Positions 8,452-17,181 of a DNA stretch of 32,768 bases are shown one piece after another. A program made the translations under genes and the position numbers. This DNA is from Pelagibacteraceae bacterium AG-470-G21. GTDB lineage: Bacteria; Pseudomonadota; Alphaproteobacteria; Pelagibacterales; Pelagibacteraceae. The number at the start of each line of letters is the position of its first letter. Positions within the stretch are counted from its first letter, which is position 1. The notes beneath the pieces were generated by a model, which searched no databases, was not told the DNA's origin, and saw only the letters and a list, made by a program, of their open reading frames with translations. Where the stretch lies: the NCBI GenBank assembly GCA_003211555.1, contig QCSH01000011.1, positions 1-32,768 of the forward strand. Reading direction: 5' to 3'.

Positions 8452-9555
8452 ATGAAAATCGAAATTGATTCAAAAAAAATATTTATCAATAATGGTAACA
8501 ATAAAGAGGAAATTCATCCTTTTTGGCTTAGAGAAAGAATAAATAACGAAGATGCATTGGATAAAGGAAATCAACAAAGATTATTTGACCCAAATTCTAT
8601 CAATACTAACATTGATATAGAGAAAATTGAGAATGAGGATGGATTACTTAATTTATTTTTTAATGACGGAACTAATTATAAAATAAAAGAAGATCAAATA
8701 TTAAATGAGTATAAATCTCAAAGCCTTGATCCTATTTCAATTGATAAAGTAAAGTGGGACTCAAATTTCAATGACTTTAAAAAATTTAAATTTGAAAAAG
8801 ATATTTTTGAAAGTAAGGTAATGCATGATTTATTAGTATCATTTTATAAATATGGTTTTGTAGTTTTAACCAATATTCCAACTAAAGATAATTTTATTAT
8901 TAAATTTGCAAATTCAATTGGTAGCGTCAGAAGAACAAATTTTGGAGAGTTTTTTAATGTAAGATCTGTGCCTAATCCAAATGATTTAGCTTATACTTCA
9001 TTAGCATTATCTCCACATACAGATAATCCATATAGGAAACCAGTTCCTTGTGTTCAATTATTGCATTGTATTACAAATAATGTGAGTGGAGGAAATTCTA
9101 CCTTGGTTGATGGTTATACAGTAAGCGAAAAAATCAAAGAAGATTACCCAAATTATTATGAAATTTTATCTACAGTTAAAGTAAAATTTAAATTCATAGA
9201 CAAAACAGTTGTTCTAGAAGATATGTCTGAGTTGATTAAATTAGATGAAAAAAATAATTTTAAACAAGTTAGATTTAGTCCAAGATTGGATTATGCACCA
9301 ATCTTAGAAAAGTCAAAATTAGATCTATTTTATAAAGCAAGAAACAAACTTTCTGAATTATATAATTCAATTGAATTTCGAATTGAATTTAAATTAGAAA
9401 CAGGAGATTTAATAATGATGGATAATTATAGATTGCTTCATGGAAGAACTAAATATGATTTTAATGAAGGTGATAGGTATTTACAAGGATGCTATATTGA
9501 TTTTGATAGTACAGAGGGTAAATTGAGACATTTAAAAAGAAAATTTAATCTTTAA
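8452..9555 (+). CDS. Gamma-butyrobetaine hydroxylase / TauD family Fe(II)-2-oxoglutarate dioxygenase
   Basis: Hydroxylates a substrate with O2 and 2-oxoglutarate; the closest known types are gamma-butyrobetaine and trimethyllysine hydroxylases of carnitine metabolism. Two domains: N-terminal DUF971-like (residues 1-80, with the HPFWLRER and QQRLFDP landmarks) and a C-terminal jelly roll. Iron ligands are His189 and Asp191 (SPHTD) and His330 (NYRLLHGRTKY); VQLLHC follows as in BBOX1. The N-terminal zinc site of the family is absent: the usual three Cys after WLRD are replaced by INNEDA, and the DGH histidine by DGT. I use the ATG at 8452 (367 residues) with AGAAG upstream; a TTG at 8431 is an alternative. 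The 3' end overlaps the next, convergent gene by 11 bases. Confidence 0.85.
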   Translation: MKIEIDSKKIFINNGNNKEEIHPFWLRERINNEDALDKGNQQRLFDPNSINTNIDIEKIENEDGLLNLFFNDGTNYKIKEDQILNEYKSQSLDPISIDKVKWDSNFNDFKKFKFEKDIFESKVMHDLLVSFYKYGFVVLTNIPTKDNFIIKFANSIGSVRRTNFGEFFNVRSVPNPNDLAYTSLALSPHTDNPYRKPVPCVQLLHCITNNVSGGNSTLVDGYTVSEKIKEDYPNYYEILSTVKVKFKFIDKTVVLEDMSELIKLDEKNNFKQVRFSPRLDYAPILEKSKLDLFYKARNKLSELYNSIEFRIEFKLETGDLIMMDNYRLLHGRTKYDFNEGDRYLQGCYIDFDSTEGKLRHLKRKFNL

Positions 9556-10132
9556 ATAATTGGTCTATTCTATCTTCTGCACTTTTAATTGATTTTTCAT
9601 AATCCAAAGCCATTTGATCTGCAGCAACTATATCTATTTTTTTTATACCAAAAAAATTCAACATATGAATCAACCATGGAGTTAGAAAATCTTCTTCACC
9701 TTGTATCTTTGTCCCGCCAGATGTGATTACCAAATAAACTTGCTTATCCTCTAATAATCCTTTTCTTCTTCCGTCTTCTCCATATTTAAATGTTAATTTC
9801 ACTCTTGCAGCAAGGTCCGCCCAGGCTTTCAAAGTTGCAGGAGGTCCAAAATTATATATTGGGACAGAAATAATTATGACATCACTATCCTTTAATTCTG
9901 CAACCAATCTATCTGATAGTTCAAACATTTTTTTATGTTGATCTGTTTGCTCACTTTCAGGGATTTTCATTCCTGATTCAGTCAATCCAGAAATGAAAAG
10001 CATTTCATCATCTAAATCTCTATAAATAATTTCGTCATTATCTTTTTTGACTTTATGAAGTATTTTTTTTGCTAGCATCCTGGAAGTTGATCCTTCTTTT
10101 CTAGCGCTACAATCAATTTGATATATTTTCAT
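9545..10132 (-). CDS. Flavodoxin-fold NAD(P)H reductase (AzoR/quinone reductase-like)
   Basis: 195-residue FMN-dependent oxidoreductase that passes two electrons from NAD(P)H to quinones, azo compounds or similar acceptors. Seen: FMN phosphate loop SARKEGSTSR at residues 9-18, then SVPIYNFGPPATLKAWAD and the VKLTFKYGEDG segment that frame the flavin in AzoR-type proteins, and VITSGGTK near the middle. No signal peptide, so cytoplasmic. Last gene of the ppc-ccdA unit, only two bases after ccdA. The physiological substrate is not readable from sequence. Confidence 0.85.
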   Translation of the reverse strand: MKIYQIDCSARKEGSTSRMLAKKILHKVKKDNDEIIYRDLDDEMLFISGLTESGMKIPESEQTDQHKKMFELSDRLVAELKDSDVIIISVPIYNFGPPATLKAWADLAARVKLTFKYGEDGRRKGLLEDKQVYLVITSGGTKIQGEEDFLTPWLIHMLNFFGIKKIDIVAADQMALDYEKSIKSAEDRIDQLFKD

Positions 10133-10134
10133 TT

Positions 10135-10842
10135 TTATCCAAGTTTTTGTAAAATAGGAAAATACTTCAATATGTAAAATCCTAAAGCTTGTAATTGATT
10201 TGTAATCATTAATATTCCAGTTATCAATAGCAATCCACCACCAACTTTTGAAATGGTTATCATTTTTGACTTTAAATTTTTAGTTATTATCATGAAACGC
10301 TGTATCAAGTATCCCGATAGTATAAAAGGTAATGCCAAACCTAAAGAATAAAACACTAACAACAAAATACCTCTATTCAAACTTTGTTCAATTGATGCTA
10401 ACGCGAGTATAGATCCCAAAATTGGTCCTATGCAAGGTGTCCATCCAAAACCAAAAGCCATTCCAACTAAAATGGAACTAAAATTTCCTGATTTGATATC
10501 AGTATTAATTCTTTTTTCGTAATTTAAAAATTTAATATTTATAAGTCCCATAATATGAAGAGAAAAAATTATAATTATACTTCCGGCAATTAGTCTCAAC
10601 TCAAATGAATTACTTAAAATAAGAGAACCTAAAAATGTTGCTGTCGCACCAAAGCTTATAAAGACAATAGAAAAACCTAAAGTAAATAAAATGATAGGAA
10701 ATATATTAATTTTTTTTTTTTCTAATAATTCATTTAAGGAACTTCCAGATATATAAGATATATAACCTGGGATCAAAGGAAGCACACATGGAGATAAAAA
10801 ACTAATTAATCCAGCTCCAAAAGCTACAAAAAGTTCAATCAT
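10135..10842 (-). CDS. ccdA: CcdA-type thiol-disulfide membrane transporter
   Basis: Moves reducing equivalents from cytoplasmic thioredoxin across the inner membrane, in bacteria usually for cytochrome c maturation. 235 residues with about six hydrophobic segments. The two redox Cys of the family are present: Cys19 in LSPCVLPLIPGY and Cys137 in GWTPCIGP, each at the start of a membrane helix. The ATG follows directly after the PEP carboxylase stop codon with no gap. No cytochrome c maturation partners are in the window, so the downstream acceptor is unknown. The protein ends with a short hydrophobic tail (FYILKYFPILQKLG). Confidence 0.9.
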   Translation of the reverse strand: MIELFVAFGAGLISFLSPCVLPLIPGYISYISGSSLNELLEKKKINIFPIILFTLGFSIVFISFGATATFLGSLILSNSFELRLIAGSIIIIFSLHIMGLINIKFLNYEKRINTDIKSGNFSSILVGMAFGFGWTPCIGPILGSILALASIEQSLNRGILLLVFYSLGLALPFILSGYLIQRFMIITKNLKSKMITISKVGGGLLLITGILMITNQLQALGFYILKYFPILQKLG

Positions 10843-13524
10843 TTAACCAGTATTTTTCATTGCAGCTGAAATACCTGCAATAGATGTTAATAATGCATCA
10901 TTAAGATTATTTTTCTTATCAGAACTTAAATTTTTATTTTTTATTTTTTTCATAACTACTGCCTGAATAATATTTAATACTTCTGTATAAATATTTCTAA
11001 TTATTATTCCTGATCTAAATTTTTTTCTCTCATTTGCTATTTCTTTAGGTGTAATTTTTTTATTAAGTTTTCTTATTATTTCAAACTGAAATCTTAGTTT
11101 TTTTCCAACCCTTTTTAAATCTTTATCAGCTAAATTTTCTTCATATATTTTCGATATATCAGGATCAACTTTTGAAATAACCATATCTAAAATATCCATT
11201 GTTGAATTAAAGAAAGGCCAATTTTTTTCCATATCAATCAATATTTTTTCAAATTTTTTTATTGATGAATATCTTAAAGCTTCTGCACTTCCTAACCACG
11301 CTGGTAACATTAACCTAATCTGCGTCCAAGCAAATACCCATGGTATAGCTCTCAAACTTTTGATATTATCAACTTTCTTTCTTTTAGATGGTCTTGATCC
11401 AATTGAAAGTTTTCCTAAGGACACATGTGGCGTAACTGTTTTAAAATATTTAATAAAATCCGAACTTTGATTAATATTTTTTCTATAAGAACTTTTTGAG
11501 ATTTCGGACATCTTTTCAATTAAATTTCTCCAGTCTTTTTTAGGGAATGGAGGTGGATTTAAAGTTGCTTCCATCACTGCTCCGATGTAACTACATAAAT
11601 TGTAAATTGCTAATGGTTGATATCCATATTTCTGTTGTATAACTTCACCTTGATCGGTAATTCTAATTTTTCCATTTACAGTTTCTGGTGGCTGAGATTT
11701 TAAAGTTGCCTGAATTGGACCACCTCCTCTTCCAGCAGATCCTCCTCTTCCATGAAAAAATGTTACATCAATTTTATATTTTTTTGCAATTTTTAAAATT
11801 TCTTCTTGCGCTTTATACTGATGCCAACTAGCACAAATTTTCCCTGCATCTTTGCTTGAGTCCGAATAACCAATCATTATTTCTTGTTTATTTTTAATAA
11901 GTTTTCTGTACCATTTTAATGAAAATAAACTATTCATTATCGACTTAGCATTAATAAGGTCATCTAATGTCTCAAATAATGGAACAACTCTTAATTTATT
12001 TTTAATATTTGCTTCTTTTTGTAAAAATAAAACTGACAGGATGTCAGATGCAGCTGATGTCATTGAAATTACATAAGCTCCTAAGCATTCAGACGGCTCC
12101 TCTGATAAAATTTTAAATGTTTTCCAAACTTCTTTATTTTCTCTGTTTTTAAAATTAAAGTTTTTAATAGTGTTAGTTTTTTTTTTCATTAATGAAATTA
12201 AAAGATTAATTTTTTTGTCTTCACTCCATCCTAAATAATTCCAACTCTTTTTTTTCTTTAAAAACTCATTAATTAATTGAGAATGTCTTGAAGATTCTTG
12301 TCTTATATCTAACCTTGCTAGATTAATTCCAAAGCATTTTGCTCTTCTCATTAAATCCAACAAATCTCCACTAGCAATATTTTCATTTTGATTTTCCTCA
12401 AGAGACTCTCTAACAATCCTCAGTGGTCTTAAAATTTCTTCTCTAGTATTAATTAATTTTTTATAATCCAAAGGTTTTTTATTCACTATATATTGTTCTA
12501 TTGATCTATGAGTAAATCGAATTTTATCTCTCAAAGGTCTCAAGAAAACTCGGTAAGGCTCAAATGATTTTCCTGTTAATTTTTCAATTTTTTTTGAACA
12601 CTTTTGCATTGAGTATGTTCTTATTAATTTTGTAAGTTCCTTTTCATACAATTTTGCAGCTTCCCATCTTGATAATAGCAAGACTTCCTTTGTAACATTT
12701 GATGTCACATTTGGATTGCCATCTCTATCTCCGCCCATCCAAGAGCCAAACTCAATGGGATTAAAGTTCTTTGGCAGTCCTTTTCCCATATTATTTATAA
12801 ATATATCATTTAGCCTCCTATAAACTTTAGGTATAGTTTCCCAAAGACTATCTTCTATTATAGCTAAACCCCAACGAGCTTCATCAGTTGGTGATGGTTT
12901 TGTTCTTTTCAAATCATCAGTGTTCCAAATAATTGTAAATTCATCATAAATTTTTTTATTTAATAGTTTCAACTTAGATGGGTATTGTTTGAATAATTCT
13001 CTATCTTCTAATATTTCAGTAATTTTATGATATTTTTGGATTAATGTCCGTCGTTTGACCTCTGTTGGGTGAGCAGTCAAAACAATTCCAATGTTAAGAC
13101 TTTTAGCAAAATTATAAATTTTATTGTTATCTATTTTTTTATTTTTAAATAATTTTTCAAAAATCTCCTCTATAAAGATATTTTTTAAATTTTTTTCTTT
13201 TTTTTTATTTTCATATTCATTTAACTGTCTAGATGCATCGATCGACTCTGCTAAATTTATAAAATTCATAAAATGATTGAAAGCCCTTGCAAGTTTATAG
13301 GTATTTCTAGGATTAATACTTTTAATTTCTTTGGATATTTTTTTGTATGATTTATTTTGTATTTTATTTGCCTTTGATGACTTTCTGATCTTTTCTACAA
13401 GATTATAAAAATTTACTCCCTCCTGTTCTTTAATAACATTCCCAAGAGTATTTCCTAAAAATCTAACGTCTTCTCTTAATGATTTTGTTGGAATTCTCTC
13501 GTAATATAAATCTCTTTTGATCAC
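10843..13524 (-). CDS. ppc: Phosphoenolpyruvate carboxylase
   Basis: Fixes bicarbonate onto PEP to give oxaloacetate, refilling the TCA cycle. 893 residues, normal bacterial length. Catalytic and binding motifs in order: TAHPTEVKRRT (His152), GSWMGGDRDGNPNVTS, IGYSDSSKDAG, FHGRGGSAGRGGGP with the glycine loop, ITDQGEVIQQKYG, and FAWTQIRLMLPAWLG. The C-terminus ends in KNTG, where most family members have QNTG. The start is GTG at 13524; no better start or strong SD is visible. First gene of a compact unit with ccdA and the reductase, 34 bases after the FAH-family gene, so read-through from the sugar module is possible. Confidence 0.97.
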   Translation of the reverse strand: MIKRDLYYERIPTKSLREDVRFLGNTLGNVIKEQEGVNFYNLVEKIRKSSKANKIQNKSYKKISKEIKSINPRNTYKLARAFNHFMNFINLAESIDASRQLNEYENKKKEKNLKNIFIEEIFEKLFKNKKIDNNKIYNFAKSLNIGIVLTAHPTEVKRRTLIQKYHKITEILEDRELFKQYPSKLKLLNKKIYDEFTIIWNTDDLKRTKPSPTDEARWGLAIIEDSLWETIPKVYRRLNDIFINNMGKGLPKNFNPIEFGSWMGGDRDGNPNVTSNVTKEVLLLSRWEAAKLYEKELTKLIRTYSMQKCSKKIEKLTGKSFEPYRVFLRPLRDKIRFTHRSIEQYIVNKKPLDYKKLINTREEILRPLRIVRESLEENQNENIASGDLLDLMRRAKCFGINLARLDIRQESSRHSQLINEFLKKKKSWNYLGWSEDKKINLLISLMKKKTNTIKNFNFKNRENKEVWKTFKILSEEPSECLGAYVISMTSAASDILSVLFLQKEANIKNKLRVVPLFETLDDLINAKSIMNSLFSLKWYRKLIKNKQEIMIGYSDSSKDAGKICASWHQYKAQEEILKIAKKYKIDVTFFHGRGGSAGRGGGPIQATLKSQPPETVNGKIRITDQGEVIQQKYGYQPLAIYNLCSYIGAVMEATLNPPPFPKKDWRNLIEKMSEISKSSYRKNINQSSDFIKYFKTVTPHVSLGKLSIGSRPSKRKKVDNIKSLRAIPWVFAWTQIRLMLPAWLGSAEALRYSSIKKFEKILIDMEKNWPFFNSTMDILDMVISKVDPDISKIYEENLADKDLKRVGKKLRFQFEIIRKLNKKITPKEIANERKKFRSGIIIRNIYTEVLNIIQAVVMKKIKNKNLSSDKKNNLNDALLTSIAGISAAMKNTG

Positions 13525-13558
13525 AATTTATTATATCAAAAAAGATTGTAGATTTGGA

Positions 13559-14401
13559 TTAAATTGCAACGACTTTAGAGTTTTGTTCACCAAGAAATTC
13601 GATTGAGAGCCTAATTTCGTCACCTGCTTTTAGAAACTTCTGTGGTATCCTTCCCATTCCAACTCCTGGGGGTGTTCCAGTAGTTATTATATCTCCTGCC
13701 TGAAGCGACATAAATCTGCTTACGTATGAAACTATGTAATCGACGTTAAAAATCATAGTTTTTGTGTTACCAGTTTGCATTCTTGCTCCATTCAAATCTA
13801 ATTCCATATTTAAATTATTTATATCTTTAATCTCATCTTTTGAGACAAGGTATGGACCAATTGGGCCAAAACTATCATGTGACTTTCCTTTTACCCATTG
13901 TCCCATCTTTTCAATTTGCCACTCTCTTTCACTTAAATCATTAACTAGACAATAACCCAAAATATAATCTTGAGAATTATTTTCTGGAATATTTTTTGCA
14001 TCCTTACCAATAACCAATCCAAGCTCAACTTCCCAATCAAGTTTTTTAGAATAATTTGGGATTTCAATATTATCATTTGGTCCACTTATTGAACTTGTAG
14101 CTTTCATAAATATAATTGGTTCTGATGGTGGTTTTGCACCTGTCTCTGCAGCATGGTCTGAAAAATTTAATCCTATAGCTATAAATTTTCCTGGCTTTGT
14201 AATGCAAGAACCGATTCTAGAATTATTTGGTAATTCATCAAGTGTGGATAAATCTATTTGCTTAATTTTTTCAAATGTAAAAAAATTTAAATTTGTTGGA
14301 TCTAAATCATTTATGTGATTTGATAAATCCCGAATAATTCCATTACGATCTAATATTGCAGGTTTTTCTTTATTTTTTTCTCCAACTCTTAAAAGTTTCA
14401 T
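13559..14401 (-). CDS. Fumarylacetoacetate hydrolase family enzyme
   Basis: Metal-dependent C-C hydrolase or related decarboxylase/lyase of the FAH family, 280 residues. Metal ligands are Glu124 and Glu126 in DWEVELGLVIG and Asp155 in VNDLSEREWQ; the GTPPGVGMGR loop closes the active site. It most resembles members annotated as ureidoglycolate lyase or as 2,4-diketo-3-deoxy-L-fuconate hydrolase (the last step of the non-phosphorylating L-fucose route). The surrounding sugar genes, with a FucU-type mutarotase upstream, favour a diketo deoxy sugar acid. This is an inference; no dehydratase for that route is in the window. Last gene of the 18562-13559 cluster; 15 bases separate it from the GarR-like gene. 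Confidence 0.82.
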   Translation of the reverse strand: MKLLRVGEKNKEKPAILDRNGIIRDLSNHINDLDPTNLNFFTFEKIKQIDLSTLDELPNNSRIGSCITKPGKFIAIGLNFSDHAAETGAKPPSEPIIFMKATSSISGPNDNIEIPNYSKKLDWEVELGLVIGKDAKNIPENNSQDYILGYCLVNDLSEREWQIEKMGQWVKGKSHDSFGPIGPYLVSKDEIKDINNLNMELDLNGARMQTGNTKTMIFNVDYIVSYVSRFMSLQAGDIITTGTPPGVGMGRIPQKFLKAGDEIRLSIEFLGEQNSKVVAI

Positions 14402-14416
14402 TTGATTCCTAATTTT

Positions 14417-15271
14417 TTACTTATAGCTTTTGTATAAGGAACTATGATCATAATTCCCAAGACCTTTTTTTATTAATTTATTGTACATATTCTTAACAAT
14501 CCTTGATAACGGCAATTCTAAATTTTTATTTTTGGCACAATCAATAATATTATTCATATCTTTAAATTGTGAAAAATTTTTTCCTCTTGGTTTAAAATCA
14601 TTTTTAATCATTCTCAATCCATGTGTCTGCAAAACTTTACTATCAGCCCACCCGCCCTTTAATGCAGTTAAAACATTTAAAGGATTTACATTATTCTTTT
14701 GGCATAATTTTATAGCCTCGGCTACAGAACCAATTGTAATTCCAACTATTATTTGATTTGCCAATTTTGCTGTCTGACCAGCTGAATTTTTACCAACCAA
14801 AACAGGATTTCCTAATTGTTTTAACAGTTTTAAATTTTTTAAAAATATCTTTTTTTCTCCACCAACCATTATTGCTAACTCGGCATTTTCTGCTCCATTT
14901 GTACCTCCAGAAACTGGTGCATCTAAAAAGTTTATATTATTTTTTTTCAATAATTTTGATATTTCTTGAGCTGTCCTAGGACTTGTTGAACTCATATCAA
15001 TTACTGTTGAACTTTTTTTTATATTTTTTATAAACTCAGCACTTTTACATATTCTCTTTACTGCTTTATCGTCAGATAGCATTGTAATTATTACATCTTG
15101 TCCAAAAACTGCATCTTTGATTGAATCACAAACTACAGCTCCATTCTTCTTTAATTGCAAAGCCTTTTTTTTGGTTCGATTAAATACCTTTAATTTATAT
15201 TTTGACTTCAATAGGTTCTTTGCCATTGGAGCGCCCATTAATCCTATTCCTATAAAAGCTATATTTTTCAT
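14417..15271 (-). CDS. Beta-hydroxyacid dehydrogenase (GarR/tartronate-semialdehyde reductase-like)
   Basis: NAD(P)-dependent reductase of the 3-hydroxyisobutyrate / 2-hydroxy-3-oxopropionate family, 284 residues, complete. Seen: nucleotide loop GIGLMGAPMA at 8-17, MSSTSP, substrate motif DAPVSGGTNGAE at 118-128, and catalytic Lys169 in GQTAKLANQ. It differs from the partial mmsB at the window start (GTNGAE rather than GVMGAQ, and a C-terminus of GarR type). Interconversion of tartronate semialdehyde and glycerate is the most likely reaction in this sugar-acid setting; related short beta-hydroxyacids are possible. Eleven bases downstream of the ROK gene, so co-transcribed. Confidence 0.83.
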   Translation of the reverse strand: MKNIAFIGIGLMGAPMAKNLLKSKYKLKVFNRTKKKALQLKKNGAVVCDSIKDAVFGQDVIITMLSDDKAVKRICKSAEFIKNIKKSSTVIDMSSTSPRTAQEISKLLKKNNINFLDAPVSGGTNGAENAELAIMVGGEKKIFLKNLKLLKQLGNPVLVGKNSAGQTAKLANQIIVGITIGSVAEAIKLCQKNNVNPLNVLTALKGGWADSKVLQTHGLRMIKNDFKPRGKNFSQFKDMNNIIDCAKNKNLELPLSRIVKNMYNKLIKKGLGNYDHSSLYKSYK

Positions 15272-15282
15272 AATTTAATAAT

Positions 15283-16149
15283 TCAATAATTTAATCGTGC
15301 CGCTCCCCTAACTCCACTAGCATCTCCATATTTAGCTTTTATAAATTTTGTATTGATATTTTTTAGCTCCATATTTTTAGCGACCATTTTTTTAATTTCA
15401 GTAAATGAAGATATTTCATTTGATAATCCTCCTCCAAAAACGAAAACATCAGGATCTAGGGTATAGATTACATTAACCAGTGCTCTAGCTAATCTAATTT
15501 TAAATTGTTTGATGAAAACAGACTTATTAGATTTGTTAAAAATTTCTCTAGCTGTAATCTTTTTGTGATAAAGATTTTCTAAACCCTTTCCAGATGTAAA
15601 TTTTTGTATTTGCATTTCTGAAATTTTATTTTTTACGTACTTTTTATCATTTAAGTTTCCAAAAATTGGTAACGGAAGATGTCCCCATTCGCCAGAAACA
15701 TAATTTGCACCTCTAATAATTTTTTTGTTAATTACCACTCCCCCTCCAGTTCCTGATCCAATTATAATTCCAAAAACAACATTATAATTTTTTGCAGCTC
15801 CGTCCATTGCTTCGGATAATGCAAAGCAATTAGCGTCATTTTCACATATTATTTTTCTTTTTAGAGCTTTTGTTAAATCTATATTTATTTTTTTTCTATT
15901 TAAATACTTGGCATTTACAGAATTTTTTACTAATCCAGTTTTATAATCAATTGATCCAGGGTGACAAACACCCACCTCGAATTTTCTATTATATTTTCTA
16001 TCCAATCCAAAAACAATTTTACAAATATCTTTGATTATATTTTTGTAACTTTTAGGACAAGGGATTCGAGATCTTTCGATTTCATCACCATTCTTTTTCA
16101 AAATAACACTTTCAATTTTCGTTGCACCTATATCTATTCCAATTTTCAT
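15283..16149 (-). CDS. ROK family sugar kinase lacking the zinc motif
   Basis: Phosphorylates a hexose or aminosugar with ATP; the fold is the ROK/actin-like kinase, 288 residues. Seen: DIGATKIE at 6-13, ENDANCFA with catalytic Asp105, GSGTGGG at 131-137, and GEWGH with His157. The CXCGXXGCXE zinc site that normally follows about 20 residues after GEWGH is replaced by a Cys-free stretch (KNKISEMQIQKF), while the TSGKGLE segment after it is retained. Fructokinase (Mak), glucokinase or N-acetylglucosamine kinase are the usual assignments; the loss of the zinc loop makes the substrate uncertain. The ATG lies one base before the end of the YghZ gene region; part of the sugar cluster. Confidence 0.87.
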   Translation of the reverse strand: MKIGIDIGATKIESVILKKNGDEIERSRIPCPKSYKNIIKDICKIVFGLDRKYNRKFEVGVCHPGSIDYKTGLVKNSVNAKYLNRKKINIDLTKALKRKIICENDANCFALSEAMDGAAKNYNVVFGIIIGSGTGGGVVINKKIIRGANYVSGEWGHLPLPIFGNLNDKKYVKNKISEMQIQKFTSGKGLENLYHKKITAREIFNKSNKSVFIKQFKIRLARALVNVIYTLDPDVFVFGGGLSNEISSFTEIKKMVAKNMELKNINTKFIKAKYGDASGVRGAARLNY

Positions 16150-16150
16150 T

Positions 16151-17179
16151 TTAGTAAGAGCTAGATTGCTTCCAAATATTTATATTTCCTTCTTTAGCAG
16201 CTATATTAATGGTTTTCATTTCAGAAACAGTAAATTTAAGTTTATTAAGACTATCTAGATTCTCTTTTAATTGATTTAGACTTCTTACTCCTATCAAAGC
16301 AGAAGTGACTAATTTATTTGATAATACCCAAGATATTGCCATTTGTGATAATGACTGCCCTCTTTTTTTTGCAAGTCTATTTAATTCTAAAACTATCTTA
16401 ATATTTTTTTTTGTAATTAAAGATTTATCTAAATAAGATGTTTTATCACTAGCTCTAGAATTGTTTGGTATTCTGTGTAAATACTTATCAGAAAGCATTC
16501 CTTGTGCTAGAGGAGAAAAAGCAATACATCCAATTTTAAGTTTTTTAATAGTTTTTGTTAAATCTTTTTCGATCCACCGATTAATCAATGAATAAGAAGG
16601 TTGGTGAATAAATAATTTTATATTTCTAGACTTTAATATTTTATAAATTTCATTAGTTTTTTTTGATGAGTAGGATGAGATACCAATATAAAGAGCTTTT
16701 CCTGACTTATAAATACTTTCAAGCGCATCTACAGTTTCTTCTAAAGGAGTATTTGGGTCAAATCTATGAGAATAAAAAATATCAAGATAATCTAGTTTCA
16801 TTCTTTTTAAACTTTGGTCACAACTTGCAATTATATGTTTTTTTGAACCCCATTCGCCATATGGTCCATCCCACATATCATATCCAGCTTTTGATGAAAT
16901 AATAAGCTCATCTCTGTATTTTTTTAAATCTTTACTAATTATTTTTCCAAAATTACTCTCTGTGCTACCATATGGAGGGCCATAATTATTTGCAAAATCA
17001 AAATGCGTAATGCCTTTATCAAAAGCATAAAATAATATTTTTTTAATTTTAGAAATTGGAACATCTCCTCCAAAATTATGCCAAAGACCAAGGCTAATTA
17101 ATGGAAGCTTTACTCCACTATCTCCACAAGTTCTATATGTCATTTCTGAGTATCTTTTATTATTAGCTTGATATTTCAT
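16151..17179 (-). CDS. gpr: L-glyceraldehyde 3-phosphate reductase (YghZ-type aldo/keto reductase)
   Basis: Aldo/keto reductase of about 342 residues that aligns by eye with E. coli YghZ along its whole length: SLGLWHNFGGD, GITHFDFANNYGPPYGSTE, ELIISSKAGYDMWDGPYG, DIFYSHRFD, GKALYIGISSYS and SPLAQGMLSDKYL. YghZ reduces L-glyceraldehyde 3-phosphate and also methylglyoxal with NADPH. The catalytic Asp and Tyr (HFDFANNY), Lys (SSKAG) and His (YSHR) are present. I use the ATG at 17179, three bases after the ribokinase stop; a TTG at 17185 overlapping that stop is the alternative. In a sugar cluster it may detoxify or reduce aldehydes formed by aldol cleavage. Confidence 0.9.
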   Translation of the reverse strand: MKYQANNKRYSEMTYRTCGDSGVKLPLISLGLWHNFGGDVPISKIKKILFYAFDKGITHFDFANNYGPPYGSTESNFGKIISKDLKKYRDELIISSKAGYDMWDGPYGEWGSKKHIIASCDQSLKRMKLDYLDIFYSHRFDPNTPLEETVDALESIYKSGKALYIGISSYSSKKTNEIYKILKSRNIKLFIHQPSYSLINRWIEKDLTKTIKKLKIGCIAFSPLAQGMLSDKYLHRIPNNSRASDKTSYLDKSLITKKNIKIVLELNRLAKKRGQSLSQMAISWVLSNKLVTSALIGVRSLNQLKENLDSLNKLKFTVSEMKTINIAAKEGNINIWKQSSSY

Positions 17180-17181
17180 AA

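Noticed and set aside
13180-13210. Long A/T homopolymer runs as a regulatory or slippage site
   Set aside because: Such runs are frequent within coding Lys/Phe/Asn codons here and the PEP carboxylase frame is intact across them.
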